Below, piece after piece: positions 1-10,400 of a stretch of DNA of 64,000 nucleotides (its first letter is position 1; each line of letters begins with the position of its first letter). The notes under the pieces are model-generated. The model was given only the letters and a program-made list of their open reading frames with translations, made no database searches and was not told the origin of the DNA. Both the position numbers and the translations under genes were made by a program. Source of the stretch: Plasmopara viticola (Eukaryota; Oomycota; Peronosporomycetes; Peronosporales; Peronosporaceae); the NCBI GenBank assembly GCA_001695595.3, contig MBPM02000039.1, forward strand, positions 434,001-498,000, given 5' to 3'.

Positions 1-189
1 TCGCTGTCACCTTCGAAAGCAGCAATGGAACAGCTTTTCAAAAAACTGATGGCTGCCACGAGTGCTTTGCAAAGCGAGCGGGATGCACTCATGGAGACAA
101 CTAGGAAACTTGAGACGGCCCAACAAGAAGCCAGGGAAAGTAACTATCGAAAAAAGAAAGTCAATGAGTACCCGAACTATTTCTTCTAA
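1..189 (+). CDS. C-terminal part of a coiled-coil protein, cut by window edge
   Basis: An open frame runs from base 1 to a TAA at 187-189, giving 62 residues. It is rich in Glu, Lys, Gln and Leu (for example LQSERDALMETTRKLETAQ) and reads as a coiled coil. There is an internal ATG at base 25, so the segment could begin there (54 residues) or be the end of a longer protein starting outside the window. I do not recognise a family. Coiled-coil starts are also seen in Gag proteins of oomycete LTR retrotransposons, so a transposon origin is possible. The antisense frame of similar length is a shadow. Confidence 0.4.
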   Translation, partial: SLSPSKAAMEQLFKKLMAATSALQSERDALMETTRKLETAQQEARESNYRKKKVNEYPNYFF

Positions 190-552
190 TTCCGCCGCAA
201 TAAACACTTGCAAGTCACACCTTTCGGGTGTTTCCGTGCTTGTCATTCTTAGTCCTTTTCTTTTTTGTCGAATAACCTTCCCTTAGTGAGAACTATTGCA
301 TTGATTTCCGTGCTTCATCAAGAGTTTCGTAAGTCTGCGCGGGGGGGGGAGGTCAATGGCATGTTGACGTATGTGTAGAGAGGATTAAGGTGTGATGTAT
401 GGTATGTGAATTCAAGTTTGCGACGGGTTTGGCTTTACGATGGTTGTGACGGTTATTCAAGATAATTTGTGGCTTATACCTAGGGGTGTGTGGCGATATC
501 TAGGAGGGGGGTGTCGATACCGGCTCCCTATTAAGTATTTCTTAGTTGTTAG
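190..552. other. No gene recognised
   Basis: No convincing coding or RNA signal. The only notable feature is a run of nine G at 341-349. The next repeat block starts at about 553. Confidence 0.4.
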
Positions 553-2350
553 CGCGGTAAGTGGCCTCTAATGATTCAAAAGCTTTAGCCACTAATAACA
601 TCAAGCCTTGCTAGTGCCTACTATGCCTATTGCTCGTTGTACTTTATCTTGTAAACTAGTTGCAGTAGATACATTACAGTGGCTAGGTGAGAGGTTGTTT
701 AACAAGCAACAATAATGGCGATGGTCCATCACAATATTTTTCTGGCAACGCGGGCGCCGAATGCTCGAAATGTGTGTAGATAACCTCGTGGTTACAAAAA
801 GACACCAAGTGCGGGCTACAAATCTATTCAAAAGAGGCAAATTTTTTTGCAAGACACAATGGGTAAAATCGACCGACAGATCTATTAAGAGCGGATAGCG
901 CAGCTTTAGCTAGAGGAGAGTGGGAACGTAATACATCATCGAGCTTTGGGTGTCACCAGCGATTCCGTGTATTTTACTGAGACTTTACCACAGAAATTAT
1001 TGAGGTCGTTATGTGACGGCAAATCTTCTCTAGTTGATGGCAATGCCATAGGGGTCAGAGTAACTGAAATTTAGAGAACCCGAAGCTGCTACGTAATTGG
1101 CTAAGTTGAAGCCGAGGACATGTAAAAGGTGCTGATTCTATGACGAAATCTCTTCAATAAATATGAATAAGCCTACATTTTGAACGAAAGTATTCTGACT
1201 TAGCTAGGCTCAGAGATTTCGAATGATCCCAACCATGTGGTGCATTCTTATTAAGGAAAAATATCCATGTGGTGTCCGGTTAAACTTCCAACAGACGAAC
1301 AATGAAGACACGTGATTGGTCTAATGTCAGCCACAAAATACCGTGACGTGGTTTCACAAGAGGTTTGACTTTTATGGGCTTTTGCGCGGACTGACAATAT
1401 GATTGTCCGTGTTAATCTGGTGGAATTCGGTCGACCTAAGAGGCCCATTTAGGCTACCTATGGCAAAATTTGAGATAAAAACGTTCTGCTAACATTGACA
1501 AATGTATTTTCGGGGCTGAGGGTAAACATATATTGCTTGTTTTGTACATTGGAGTGGTATTGCGTGCCCTGCGTATTTGAGAGTAGTTATGCCTCGCAAA
1601 GACTTTGTACAGCTACAGTGCTAGCTTGACGGGTCTTGCGAACACTTAAAAGAGCGAAGTGTTGGCTTTAAATTGTTCTTGATAGCATCAAAGAAGACTT
1701 TGGCAGACACCTGTTCAAGCTTTACCAGACAAGGTAAAGCATTTAAGCGTCATCTGCGCACTCTCAAAGCTTGGCGATGACGGCGACGGGCAAGTCATCC
1801 CATGCAAACGCAGGCAGCTTAGGATCATAGGATTAGATTTCTTTGCGGTTTGCTTGCCATGAATAACGGACAAATTAAATTCTGAGTGTATCTTTTGCTC
1901 TATATCTTTTGTGGTATATCCGTACCTCGCATCTTTGAGAAAGCCGACAAATGCGCTCCACTAATCACAAAAAGAATTATCATTTTTGCGAAATGTATTA
2001 CATACATTCCACTTGTCACAAATCATTACAAGATGTTTGTATTTTTTCGAAAAATGTAAGCTTGGCAAACACAGTGCTCGTCTACTGGCTTTTGCGCAGT
2101 CCAGAATACGAGTTGGAGAATTGCATGCTTGATTTGTGAACACATTATCAGACGTACGAAACGAATGCTAAGCTAACGACTCCAATCCATGCGCATTCAA
2201 TTGCCCATCCGGAAGCAATCAACTTGAGTGCGCCTCTCCATGTGACCGTTCATGACGCTATCGTTGCGTATTGGCACCGTCGCACAACCATGTACAGTGT
2301 ACAAATTGCATTGGACAAGCGTAAAAAACTTCTATAGCGCATAGTATACC
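553..2350 (+). repeat. Long diverged repeat, inverted partner at 12.0-13.74 kb
   Basis: The block starts with GCGCGGTAAGTGGCCTCTAA. Its first ~750 bp have a direct copy at 22140-22905, and most of the block has an inverted copy at about 11990-13740. Landmarks shared with the inverted copy include the stretch ending in GTGGCTAGGTGAGA, the block around ATGTGGTGTCCGG near 1268, the segment near 1530-1590 around TACATTGGAGTGGTAT, and the segment at 2220-2340 with GCACCGTCGCACAACC. The last part is the 5' block of the gypsy-like repeat found at 6.3, 15.4 and 39.9 kb. No intact reading frame is visible; small ORFs here are chance. Confidence 0.6.
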
Positions 2351-3035
2351 GGGGATGTAAGTCTTGAATTTAATTTAGTTCGCACACATTTGTCCTCGAA
2401 AGACAAAGGAGAGTGTGCAGTCATTCCCCGAATCATAGTATACCTGCTTCCGTGTGAGCCTCTTCTAAGCATGTGGTACAATAACACCTGGTGGTACTTT
2501 GACGTCGATCCCGCACCTTGTAAATAATTTGGTTTTACGATGAGTATAATCGTTTCTCCGCACCAATCAGACGCACTGTTTTCACAACTCGAATGCCTTT
2601 CTAGCTCCCATGGGCCTGAGAGAGTGACACATTTGCAGTTCTGATCTCTACACAAAGCTGGAAAGGGAGAAATACATTGTCAAGTGCGAGCGCTAGCCGT
2701 CGACTCTTCAGTAGTCATAAGTAATTTTATTTACAAAGCGTCAGAGGAAGTAGCTGTTGTTGGTTCTGAAACAATGGATAACTACCCAATATTCACCTAA
2801 ATAAGTGTCGCAAACGCAAAATGCCGCCCAATTAACGACACAGTAATATCAGTTAGTTTTGTAGCCGCCTTTTTTATGAAAAAAAGTGAGCCTACACTCA
2901 TAATCAGAGTGTCCCCTCTCACCTTAAGAGGTATCATCCGGTCATTTTAGCTAACGTGTCAATGATCCTTTGATTCCTGAATTTACTTCCATCTTCACAC
3001 GTCACTTCTAAGCACGCCGCAGCTCATCTTCATCA
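2351..3035 (+). repeat. Gypsy-associated repeat block, then GIP upstream block
   Basis: The first half contains AATAACACCTGGTGGTACTT, which recurs diverged at about 15670 and 40130 in the gypsy-like repeat. From about 2870 to 3035 the sequence matches the 5' flank of the other GIP-like copies: CCGCCTTTTTTATG, a GTGAACC/CTAACGTGTCAATGATCC segment, then TTGATTCCTGAATTTACTTCC and a short 5' UTR. It is therefore the remains of the promoter belonging to the pseudogene that follows. No independent gene is seen. Confidence 0.5.
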
Positions 3036-3545
3036 TACAAACAACCGCGATTGCTGTCTTTGGGTCGCTCAGGTCGGTCTCTGCCATTCTGGGTGACGAG
3101 ATCGTTTCTCCAGGCAAGGGGGGGGCAACTACACATCGAATCTGAGCCTCTCCAAAGGTAGAGATTCTGTTTTTGGTGCTGTTTTCATCGACTCATTGCA
3201 CGTTCTTAGAGCTGCATCATGTGTTAGTCAAAGGCTCCCCCATGTGACGGTGGGTACGCAGGCCGGGCTGCTAAGTAAAGACGCAAATCACCCCAAATAC
3301 GACGCACTTAACCTCATTTACGACTTCGCCGTTCCAACGATAGAGAAAAATAAAAAAGCAGATTCTGCCCGTGGAAGCAACTTTCACAGACGACTCTTCT
3401 CGTACAGCTAAAACGGGACATTCGACGACCGCATTAGGATGGGGCGGTACAGATACGTTGGTGTCTTACGGGTTTTCGGAAAAGCTGATTGAAGTCGAAC
3501 TACAAGTATCAAAGAACGGAATCTAAAGCGATATTCGTACGCCTT
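3036..3545 (+). pseudogene. GIP-like trypsin-fold pseudogene, copy 1 (3' truncated)
   Basis: Translated in pieces this matches the intact gene at 24815-25567: the signal-peptide region (SVSAI), a mature N-terminus, the strand before the catalytic-His position (VLRAASC, with Ser where trypsins have His), VTVGTQ, the HPKYDAL and YDFAV region, and TALGWGG. The initiator ATG is lost. A run of G near 3118 disrupts the frame just after GK, the segment after VGTQ is shortened, and the frame shifts again before the ATTCGACGACCGCATTAGG stretch. The last third, including the region of the catalytic Ser, is missing. Its promoter-like flank is present, so the gene was copied whole and decayed in place. 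Confidence 0.8.
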
Positions 3546-4440
3546 GTTTGAATTTTTTTTCAAATCACGTTTCTCACAAGTATTGCTAGCATATGATCGT
3601 CACCGTGTCGGGGTAGTATAAGATCGCTATAAGATTTGTAAATTTGGTTCATCGTTCAAAACGACAACATTTATATTATCTGGATGGTTTACTTTGGGTT
3701 TCGTCATCACGCCCTGACCTCCGTCATTCGTATGGCTGGGTTATTATATTTTTTATCCTACAATATATCCATCTATGTAAGTGATGCGGTATTTCGCAGC
3801 ACATTGCATACAGCTGTCGTGAAGAGAGTCGGCATTTTTTCGGCCATTGGTGTACAGCGATTGCTTTTTTCAAAGACCTATTTAGTGCCTGACAATTAAA
3901 AAGATGAGTCTTAAAAGTGCTGTCTATTGCATACGTGTATTTTGTTTATGCTGTAAATTTAACTTTACAATAATAGCAGTGACGACTTCTATTATTCGAC
4001 ATACCTCAGTAAGTATATCGCTAGAAATAACGCTTATGTACTTGTCGTATTCCTAGGCTCTTTTGATATAACTTCGGCTTCAACCCAGCCAAAAGCTCGA
4101 TAGCTTCAGGTTCTTTGGCCTTGGGTGACTCTGACATCTCTAGTAACAGCTCCGAATAGAGCAAATTTGCCGTAATCTCTCTTTGCCAGCCTCGGGGGCA
4201 TTAATGTCGCCCACAGATCGATGCCATTTTGCATTCTTATTCTCTTCTGGCGACACCATGCTTACCGCCCGTGTACCTGTCTATGGACTTCTGTTATTTA
4301 TTAAGTCTTGCGAATTGATGTTACCTTTTTGCGGAAATTTGTTGCCCGCAATTAGTGACATTATGTTACCTCCATGTTGCTTACAATTGGAACCTGCTTT
4401 TGGCGCTAGTGGTGGCCACGCTGCCTGCAAAACATTGTGA
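3546..4440 (+). repeat. Inverted-flank repeat blocks P and Q
   Basis: Block P (about 3660-3830; landmark CGTCATTCGTATGGCTGGGT, then GTAAGTGATGCGGTATT and TTGCATACAGCTG) recurs forward at 9.67 and 32.13 kb and reversed at 17.6, 23.3 and 42.3 kb. Block Q (about 3980-4440; landmark CGGCTTCAACCCAGCC, GTGACTCTGACATCTCTAG, CAGATCGATGCCATTTTGCA, GGAAATTTGTTGCCCG) recurs forward at 10.0, 13.2 and 32.5 kb and reversed at 0.6, 17.0, 22.3, 36.2 and 41.7 kb. The two blocks flank the LINE/gypsy module. No coding function is recognised. Confidence 0.6.
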
Positions 4441-5950
4441 TGCACTATCGGACAGTAGTGACGCTTGATATATAGACTAACATCTAGCCACTGTAATGTA
4501 TTTAGTGCAAAACGGTTACAGACTAAAGTAGAACGAGCACAATACATCATAGGTACTGGCTATGGAATTTCTAGCTTACGTTCCTGGTGGCTAAAGCCTA
4601 AAAAAAATTCATAGGGGACATTTAACGGCGCAGTTAGGTAAAGATATCTGATGTTTAATGCAAAAATAAACCTATTGCATCATAATGAACATGTACGGCA
4701 TTACAAATGTCTCTACAGTATCAGGGTCTTTTAATTATCAATCTTGCAGAAAAAGTGCCGGATCGGATTATTGCCGGCTCTTGAGTCTAAATTCTCTCAC
4801 GGATTTTTTTTGTAATATTGAAGATCTAGTACGTCCTCCGCTCTGTAAATTTTAAAAATTACACAGCCTAGTTGGGTGCCAAAACTTCGGGTCTCGCATA
4901 GTCTTTGCCGTAACGGTCATTGCATAATGCCGAGCTTCTGTCGTTTTTGAAAGTTGGCATCCCAAACAAAGAAGGCGGTGACCCTATCGGTAGAACGCTA
5001 ATATCTATAGTGAAAGTGTACCTCTAATAAGCTAAAATCCTGAAGCTGGACATATTGAATGCAAGATCATGACGGCGTTGGTCGAAAAAGTAGATGGAAG
5101 GAATTCGATGCCAGCAACATTTTTCTCCCGCAATGACCGAGCTAAATCAAAATTGGCAGTAGAACTGAAAGCGCTGTTTAATATACGAAAAGTGGGAGGT
5201 GCAAGCGTAAATCTCTAAACACAAGAAAACTTGAATAACTAAAGACATTTTGTTAAAAACTGTATACAGCTTTTGGCCTGAGTTTTATAGACCATTTATT
5301 ACTGAATGCAATAAGTTGTGGGCAGATCCACCTAAGCCGATACTTTATTCATTCGTTGAGAACGAAGACTAGATAAGGTCAAACACAGGTAGAAATGTTT
5401 ACGCATTCAATTGGAGTCCCAGTAAACGGCGGCCAAAACTCTGACAGTCGTATGAAAGGCTAATCAAACTTAGAGATCGCTGGTTTTCAACGAAATCGAT
5501 AGAAATTTGAATACATCTTTTTATGACCCATCTGGAGGTGGTGACAACCCATAGGTAGGCAAGGAAGCAGCCATCCTTGGTCTGTTCCCACAGCGTGAAA
5601 AGACGGTGTGTCAAATATGACTTTGTTGCGGTCAAGCTAAAGTGTTTGTTAAAAGAAGCAGCGCAACATTGAATAGACGAATAGGCGTGAGCGTTCTAAT
5701 AACGCTTGGTGCTCAACAGCAATCACCAATTCGAGAGAATAAGTGTGCGACTTATCTAAAATTTTAAGTGACCGGAAAAAATTGGTACCGATAATGTTGG
5801 GTCATGTGGCAGTTCCGGAGTAAATAACTCGAAGGTTCAAATGTAGTGCACCTTTCGACCAGCAATATTTAAAGTCGATTGTGCTTAAGTCGAAAAAAGG
5901 TGCTGGAGGCGCGTTGAAAAATGCACTGAAGCGACGCTCAAACAGCTAGG
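4441..5950 (-). mobile_element. Decayed LINE 3' part (zinc-binding domain and C-terminal region)
   Basis: Read on the minus strand, 5850 down to 5400 resembles the domain that follows the reverse transcriptase in many non-LTR retrotransposons: a Cys/His zinc-binding motif region, then a conserved tail seen here as LTATKSYLTHRLFTLWE (5590-5640). It aligns with the clearer copy on the plus strand at 34.9-35.3 kb. Further downstream (about 5200-4860) are the recurrent segments read better at 13.9-14.3 kb. All frames are broken. It abuts the gypsy-like block at about 5950 in the same way as at 14.9 and 39.6 kb. Confidence 0.55.
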
Positions 5951-7140
5951 CATCTTGAAAGACTTACAACGATTTTTTGCATCCAATCTTACCAAAAGGA
6001 TATAGTCTTTGCCTTAATTACAGAATTGATTACAGAGCACACGACAAATAACGGCTAAAGTATGAATGAGGTTTTGTGAAAGATGAGAGTGCGGAGAAGT
6101 GGCGGAGAGGGAGTCGGAGAGAGCGAACAAATCGAAGAATGAATAAAGCGAAGACACTTGCTCAGGAGCTAGAAGTTCCAAACTAAATTGATTTAAAGAA
6201 TCTTTCATTCGCTACTACGTGCTACCTTTAGCTAATGAATATCTACTAATCAAAGAATCTTGGAATCTAGGTGCATTCATCTGCCTATCCGAGCGCTCTC
6301 TTGAGTGTGCCTATTAATGTGCCTGTTCACGACACCATCGCTGCTTGTTGGCATCATCGCACAATCGTGTATCGTGCTGGGACAGACATGCAAAAAACGA
6401 TATAACCCACGCAATACCGGCGATCTTTGACAGTTTTTTAAATCAGTCTTGCTATTGCTCAGGTCGGTCCTTCGGAGAGCGAGAAAAGTGAGCACTATTT
6501 CATCAAGGACTTTATATCTATTGTTCGGACATACAGTAGCACGTGATACCACTTTCTTTTTCAATCCCACCCCTTCGATAGTAGATTGTCTGTAGAATGT
6601 ATATAAGTCACCTTTCGCAACTGTTAGACAAATTGATCCTTGTACTGGAAAGACCTCATGGCTCTCGAAGGCATGAGAGGGCGTCTACATTTGCGACAAA
6701 TACCCCTTCTAGCTTCAACCACATATACCTCCTAAACAGAATTGGAACCACTATTCGGGGACAGAAACAAATAGATATTGGACGGCTTAAATTTTCGGTA
6801 TGCAATCGCAATCTGAACTGCTGTCGCACTAGTTCCAGCGCGGCAACCAAGAATTTGCCGATATCAGCTCAGAAAATTGGCCCTAAACCCTTTTTCTTTT
6901 GTCAGCGAGCGCTCTTTGGCTGCGTGCGTCAAATTGTCTACCACTTCGCGAACCAAAAATATCCGACCTACAATGTATTCAAGCCCCTCAATCTGAAGAC
7001 AAGTCGTGCTAAGTATGGAAATTTAGACTTGTGTGTGTACGAAACAGGAGTACAATCTGGAGAATATTTGATTTTTAAGGTTGGCGGTCACAACACTAAA
7101 GTCAAAATTTTAGCTTTATATAACTAACTGCAACCAATTG
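5951..7140 (+). mobile_element. Gypsy-like repeat 5' blocks plus block S
   Basis: Order on the plus strand: the GAGGTTTTGTGAAAGATGAG and AGCGAAGACACTTGCTCAGG block (6070-6190), the block encoding W-H-H-R-T-I-V-Y-R-A-G (about 6270-6420), a third block to about 6700, then block S (about 6780-7100), which contains TGCGTCAAATTGTCTACCA and GTACGAAACAGGAGTACAAT. The protease section seen at 16.7 and 41.4 kb is missing here, so this copy has an internal deletion. The 176-residue ORF at 6597-7127 crosses block boundaries and has no counterpart in the sister copies, so I treat it as chance. Confidence 0.5.
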
Positions 7141-7735
7141 TAGACTAAGAGGGTTGATGTAGAGGGTCCGGAGAGCACATACCTTTTTTACGTAATGATA
7201 GATTGTACGATCGGCAGTGGTCCCCTATATATCAAATGCCGTTTAACGACGCATCGATTGTACCACAGATAGCGGCACGCTTTGAAAATAGTAGACACGA
7301 ATTAAGAATACGTGATGAAATCACCGTGTCGTCGAAGCTTTGGAAAGACGCCGCCAAAAAAAGCTGGGAAGATGGATATAACACTTTAAAAAGGTTTCTG
7401 CGGACATTACTACAGTATTTTTTTGTAAAAATGACACTTGTACCACAATGCTTAATACGAATTTGTCGCATATCAAGAAAAACAAGCGCGGTTTCTGTTC
7501 TTCTTTTCAGCGCGTCTTAATACAGAAATCTTCTAAAGTATGCATTGTGTTGCAGTGTTTACGCGGTTAGTCCATATTTAGCGTAAAAAGCTGATACCCA
7601 GTATTACATATTTCTATGATATTTTTTCGTTCAGGTTAGTTATGTGACACGGCCTTACAGAAAATAAGTAGCAATTTGCACACCGCAGTCATCCGCTCAA
7701 AGCTAAAGAATAATCAATGCCAAATTAGCCTGTGA
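7141..7735. repeat. Diverged duplicated flank of the GIP units
   Basis: The segment around 7200-7460 (GGTCCCCTATATATCAAAT, GAATACGTGATGAAATCACCG) recurs on the plus strand at about 18490-18720 and inverted at about 26990-27200 and 43430-43620. The ORF at 7203-7520 is not open in the sister copies. A short stretch near 7520-7570 resembles the block seen at 18.85 and 53.35 kb. No gene. Confidence 0.45.
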
Positions 7736-8012
7736 CGCCCTCCTTCCAAGCGCGGGGGCTAAAATGCTCGCGCGCTTCGGGCAGGTGCTCTCGGGCATCT
7801 GCAGGTCTCTAACGAGTCTCACCCTCGACGCGACGGTCTCCAGCACAGGGCGCCACCTGGGCTCTTACCAAGGCAGAGCGAAGCAGAATAATGGAAGACC
7901 CTCACGACCTCGGTGCTGGCTGCACTGCCTGCCGAACGAGACCCGACGTATGCGGACACCACTCGATGCCGTGAACTAGCCAGACTGAGCCTAGCACGTG
8001 CATACCTTGGCA
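7736..8012 (+). mobile_element. SINE-like element, truncated copy
   Basis: Matches the intact SINE-like copies from GTGACGCCCTCCTTCCAAGC through AGCACGTGCATACCTTGGCAAC, but lacks both the leading ~20 bp and the (TACAA)n tail. No target-site duplication is visible. At 8012 it passes directly into the conserved GIP upstream block. Several differences (for example an extra A in GGGGCTAAAATGCTCGC) mark it as older than the other copies. Confidence 0.75.
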
Positions 8013-8262
8013 ACAAGCCACGCTACCAACGATACAATAAAGTTAGCTTAGGGCTTGTAGTCGCCCTTTTTATAATCAAAGTGATTACGACTCGTGAACC
8101 CACGCTAAAGTTCTAGAATTCGAACGAAGCTGGCACGCGTCTCCTTTCACCAAAAATGTAAACATCCGCTTATTCAAGCTAACGTGTCAATGATCCTTTC
8201 ATTCCTCGATTTATTTCCATTTTCACGCATCACCTCCGAATACGACGCAGCATATCTCCACC
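8013..8262 (+). promoter_or_regulatory. Conserved upstream block of GIP copy 2
   Basis: Shared with the 5' flanks of the other GIP-like copies. It contains GTCGCCCTTTTTATAATC, GACTCGTGAACCCACGCTAAAG, TAACGTGTCAATGATCC, and then CTTTCATTCC followed by GATTTATTTCC about 40-60 bp before the ATG. That pair resembles the oomycete initiator (YTCATTYY) plus flanking promoter region. The element identity is an inference from known oomycete promoters; the conservation is seen directly. Confidence 0.5.
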
Positions 8263-9002
8263 ATGACGACAGTCGCGACTGCTTTTCTCGGGTCGCTGGC
8301 AATTGGGTCGGTCTCTGCCATTTTTGGTGGTGAGGAAGTTTCTCCTGGCAAGAACAGCTACACGTCGTATATGACCTTCTCCTAAGGTGGTGACTTTGTT
8401 TGTGGTGCGGTTCTAATCGACTCACGGCATGTTCTCACTGCTGCATCATGCACTGTAAAGAATCCCACTCATGTCACCGTGGGTGAACAGTCATACAATA
8501 GTACGGGCAATGCCGATGTGCTCAACGCGAATTCATCCAAATTATCTCGCTCAAGATCTCACCTACGATCTTGCCGTTTTGACGCTTGAGAAAAAAAATA
8601 GCTTTTCTCCAGTAAAGCTACCAGTCACGAACGATTCTTCCAGTATAGTCAAGGCGACAGATTTGACGACTGCATTAGGATGAGGCGGTACCAAACAGAC
8701 GGACTGTTCCGGATTTGCGAATCTGCATTGTCGTGCTTCCAGTAATTGAAAACGGAGCCTGTCGCTACGCGACGGGTTTATCTATTATTAATCGTCAGTA
8801 TTTGTGCGCTGGTGGTTTGAAAGGCAAGGGTCTCAATACTAATGATATCGGAGGCCCCTTGGTTTTGAAGAATAAGCCAAATGTTGGCGAAGACATTGTA
8901 GTTGGTGTGGCTGCTTTTGCTCAAGAGGGCAATGATGGTGATATATCGGTGTTTACACGCGTGTCGGCCGAGCTTTCTTGGATCAAATCGCAGCTTCAGT
9001 AG
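8263..9002 (+). pseudogene. GIP-like trypsin-fold pseudogene, copy 2 (full length, broken)
   Basis: This is the most complete of the broken copies. It has an ATG, a signal peptide ending SVSA, IFGGEEV, AASC (Ser at the catalytic-His position), YDLAVLTLE (Asp kept), LCAGG, NDIGGP (Ile at the catalytic-Ser position) and the C-terminus SWIKSQLQ. Lesions are TAA at 8383-8385 (codon 41, where the intact gene has AAA), a deletion and frameshift near 8520-8530, TGA at 8681-8683 in place of the second Trp-type codon of GWGG, and a frameshift near 8700-8735. The 70- and 95-residue ORFs inside are its fragments, not separate genes. Confidence 0.88.
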
Positions 9003-10400
9003 GATATTTGCCACGGCTGTCCACAAGGCCAACATAATAAAACTATAGTTTTAATTTGTCTTCTCACTAAATCCTTTGTCCAAATATTGTTATTATATGA
9101 TTTTCTACAAAGTTTGTAAGATTGCTACCATATTTAAAACGACATTTATAACGTATGCCAGTCGATCACTTTATAATTGTGTTGAAAAAAAAGCGTGCGC
9201 TCTACGGAACCCATCGATCATCCCTTTTAGTCTCTAATTGACTGCAGTAAGTCGCCAAAACTAAAAATGTGGCTGCAATGTTGTAAGTGCCAACCTCCAA
9301 AATCGGAGATTCTTTAGATTGTACTCGAGTTTCGTACACACATAAGTCTAAATTTTGCATACTTTGCACGTAACCGTTCCCATATCTCCCGATAATGATA
9401 AAATCGGCAACTGTCCAGACAGTGATTTTAAATTCTGCTTAGAAGTTATAGGTGGTTGGAGGTATGTATAGCTAGAAAGGGTATTTTTCGTTGTAAACGA
9501 TATTTTTTACTCAAGCTTTCATTAAAAGGTCACCGCAGCCAATCGAAGCAAAGAGAGATGTCCTGAGGTTCTGTATTTACAGAACGAGCGCTTGAACCCG
9601 AAAACTGAGCATCCTGCAGTGTATCCCATTATATGTTGGCAAATGTACATTGTGGTATTATTACCGCACCATTGACCTTTGTCATTCGCCTAACTGGGGT
9701 ATAATATGCCGTTTCATCATTCAATAAATTCTACTACGTAAGTGAAGCAGTATTACACAGCACCTTGCATAGAGCGTGTAGAAAGATGGCATTTTATCGG
9801 ATATTAATGTACAACAATTGCATTTTTTTTACTGATTTGTTAAGTACCCTACCATTAAGTAGTCTCGTCACAAAAGCGCGATCTATTATGCACTGTAATG
9901 CTATAAATTAAATGTTTAATAAAGGAGTGAGTATATCTATCCTTCAGTATGCTAATCGATATATATAGCGGTAAATGTAATTGTCGTGTATCAAGGCTCT
10001 TTCAGCACATTAAACATATCATCGGCTTCAGCTCAGCCAAAACCTAAATAGCTCTATGTATTTCGGGGTTCAGTGACTCTGACACCTCTGGCAGTAGCTC
10101 CACCTAGAGCAGATTTGCCGTAAGGTCTTTTTTGCCAGCTTCGGGGCCAATCATGTCACCCAGAGATCGATGCCGTTTCGCATTCTTACTCTCTTCAACG
10201 CTATGCTACCTGTTTTTGTACCTATCTATGAATTTTGTTTACCTATTACGTCTTGCGGACTAGTGTTCCCTTATTGCGGAAATTTGTTGCCCGTAGTTGG
10301 TGGCAGTATGTTATTTCCATGTTCCTTGCATTAGGAACCAATATTTGGCGTCTTTGGAGGCCGAACTGTCAGCGAGATTGACGTTGTCACGTATATTTTC
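9003..10400 (+). repeat. Repeat blocks S (inverted), P and Q
   Basis: A piece of block S lies reversed at about 9310-9380 (TCGTACACACATAAGTCTAA). Block P is at about 9670-9780 (TTTGTCATTCGCCTAACTGG). Block Q is at about 9950-10370 (GGCTTCAGCTCAGCC, CAGAGATCGATGCCGTTTCG, GGAAATTTGTTGCCCGTAG). This is the same order as at 31.5-32.8 kb. Nothing coding is recognised. Confidence 0.55.

Noticed and set aside
341..349. G run as a regulatory element
   Set aside because: Short homopolymers also occur at 3118 and 63432 with no common context.
6597..7127. 176-codon ORF as a gene
   Set aside because: It crosses the boundary between two repeat blocks, and sister copies at 18 and 42.7 kb are not open in this frame.
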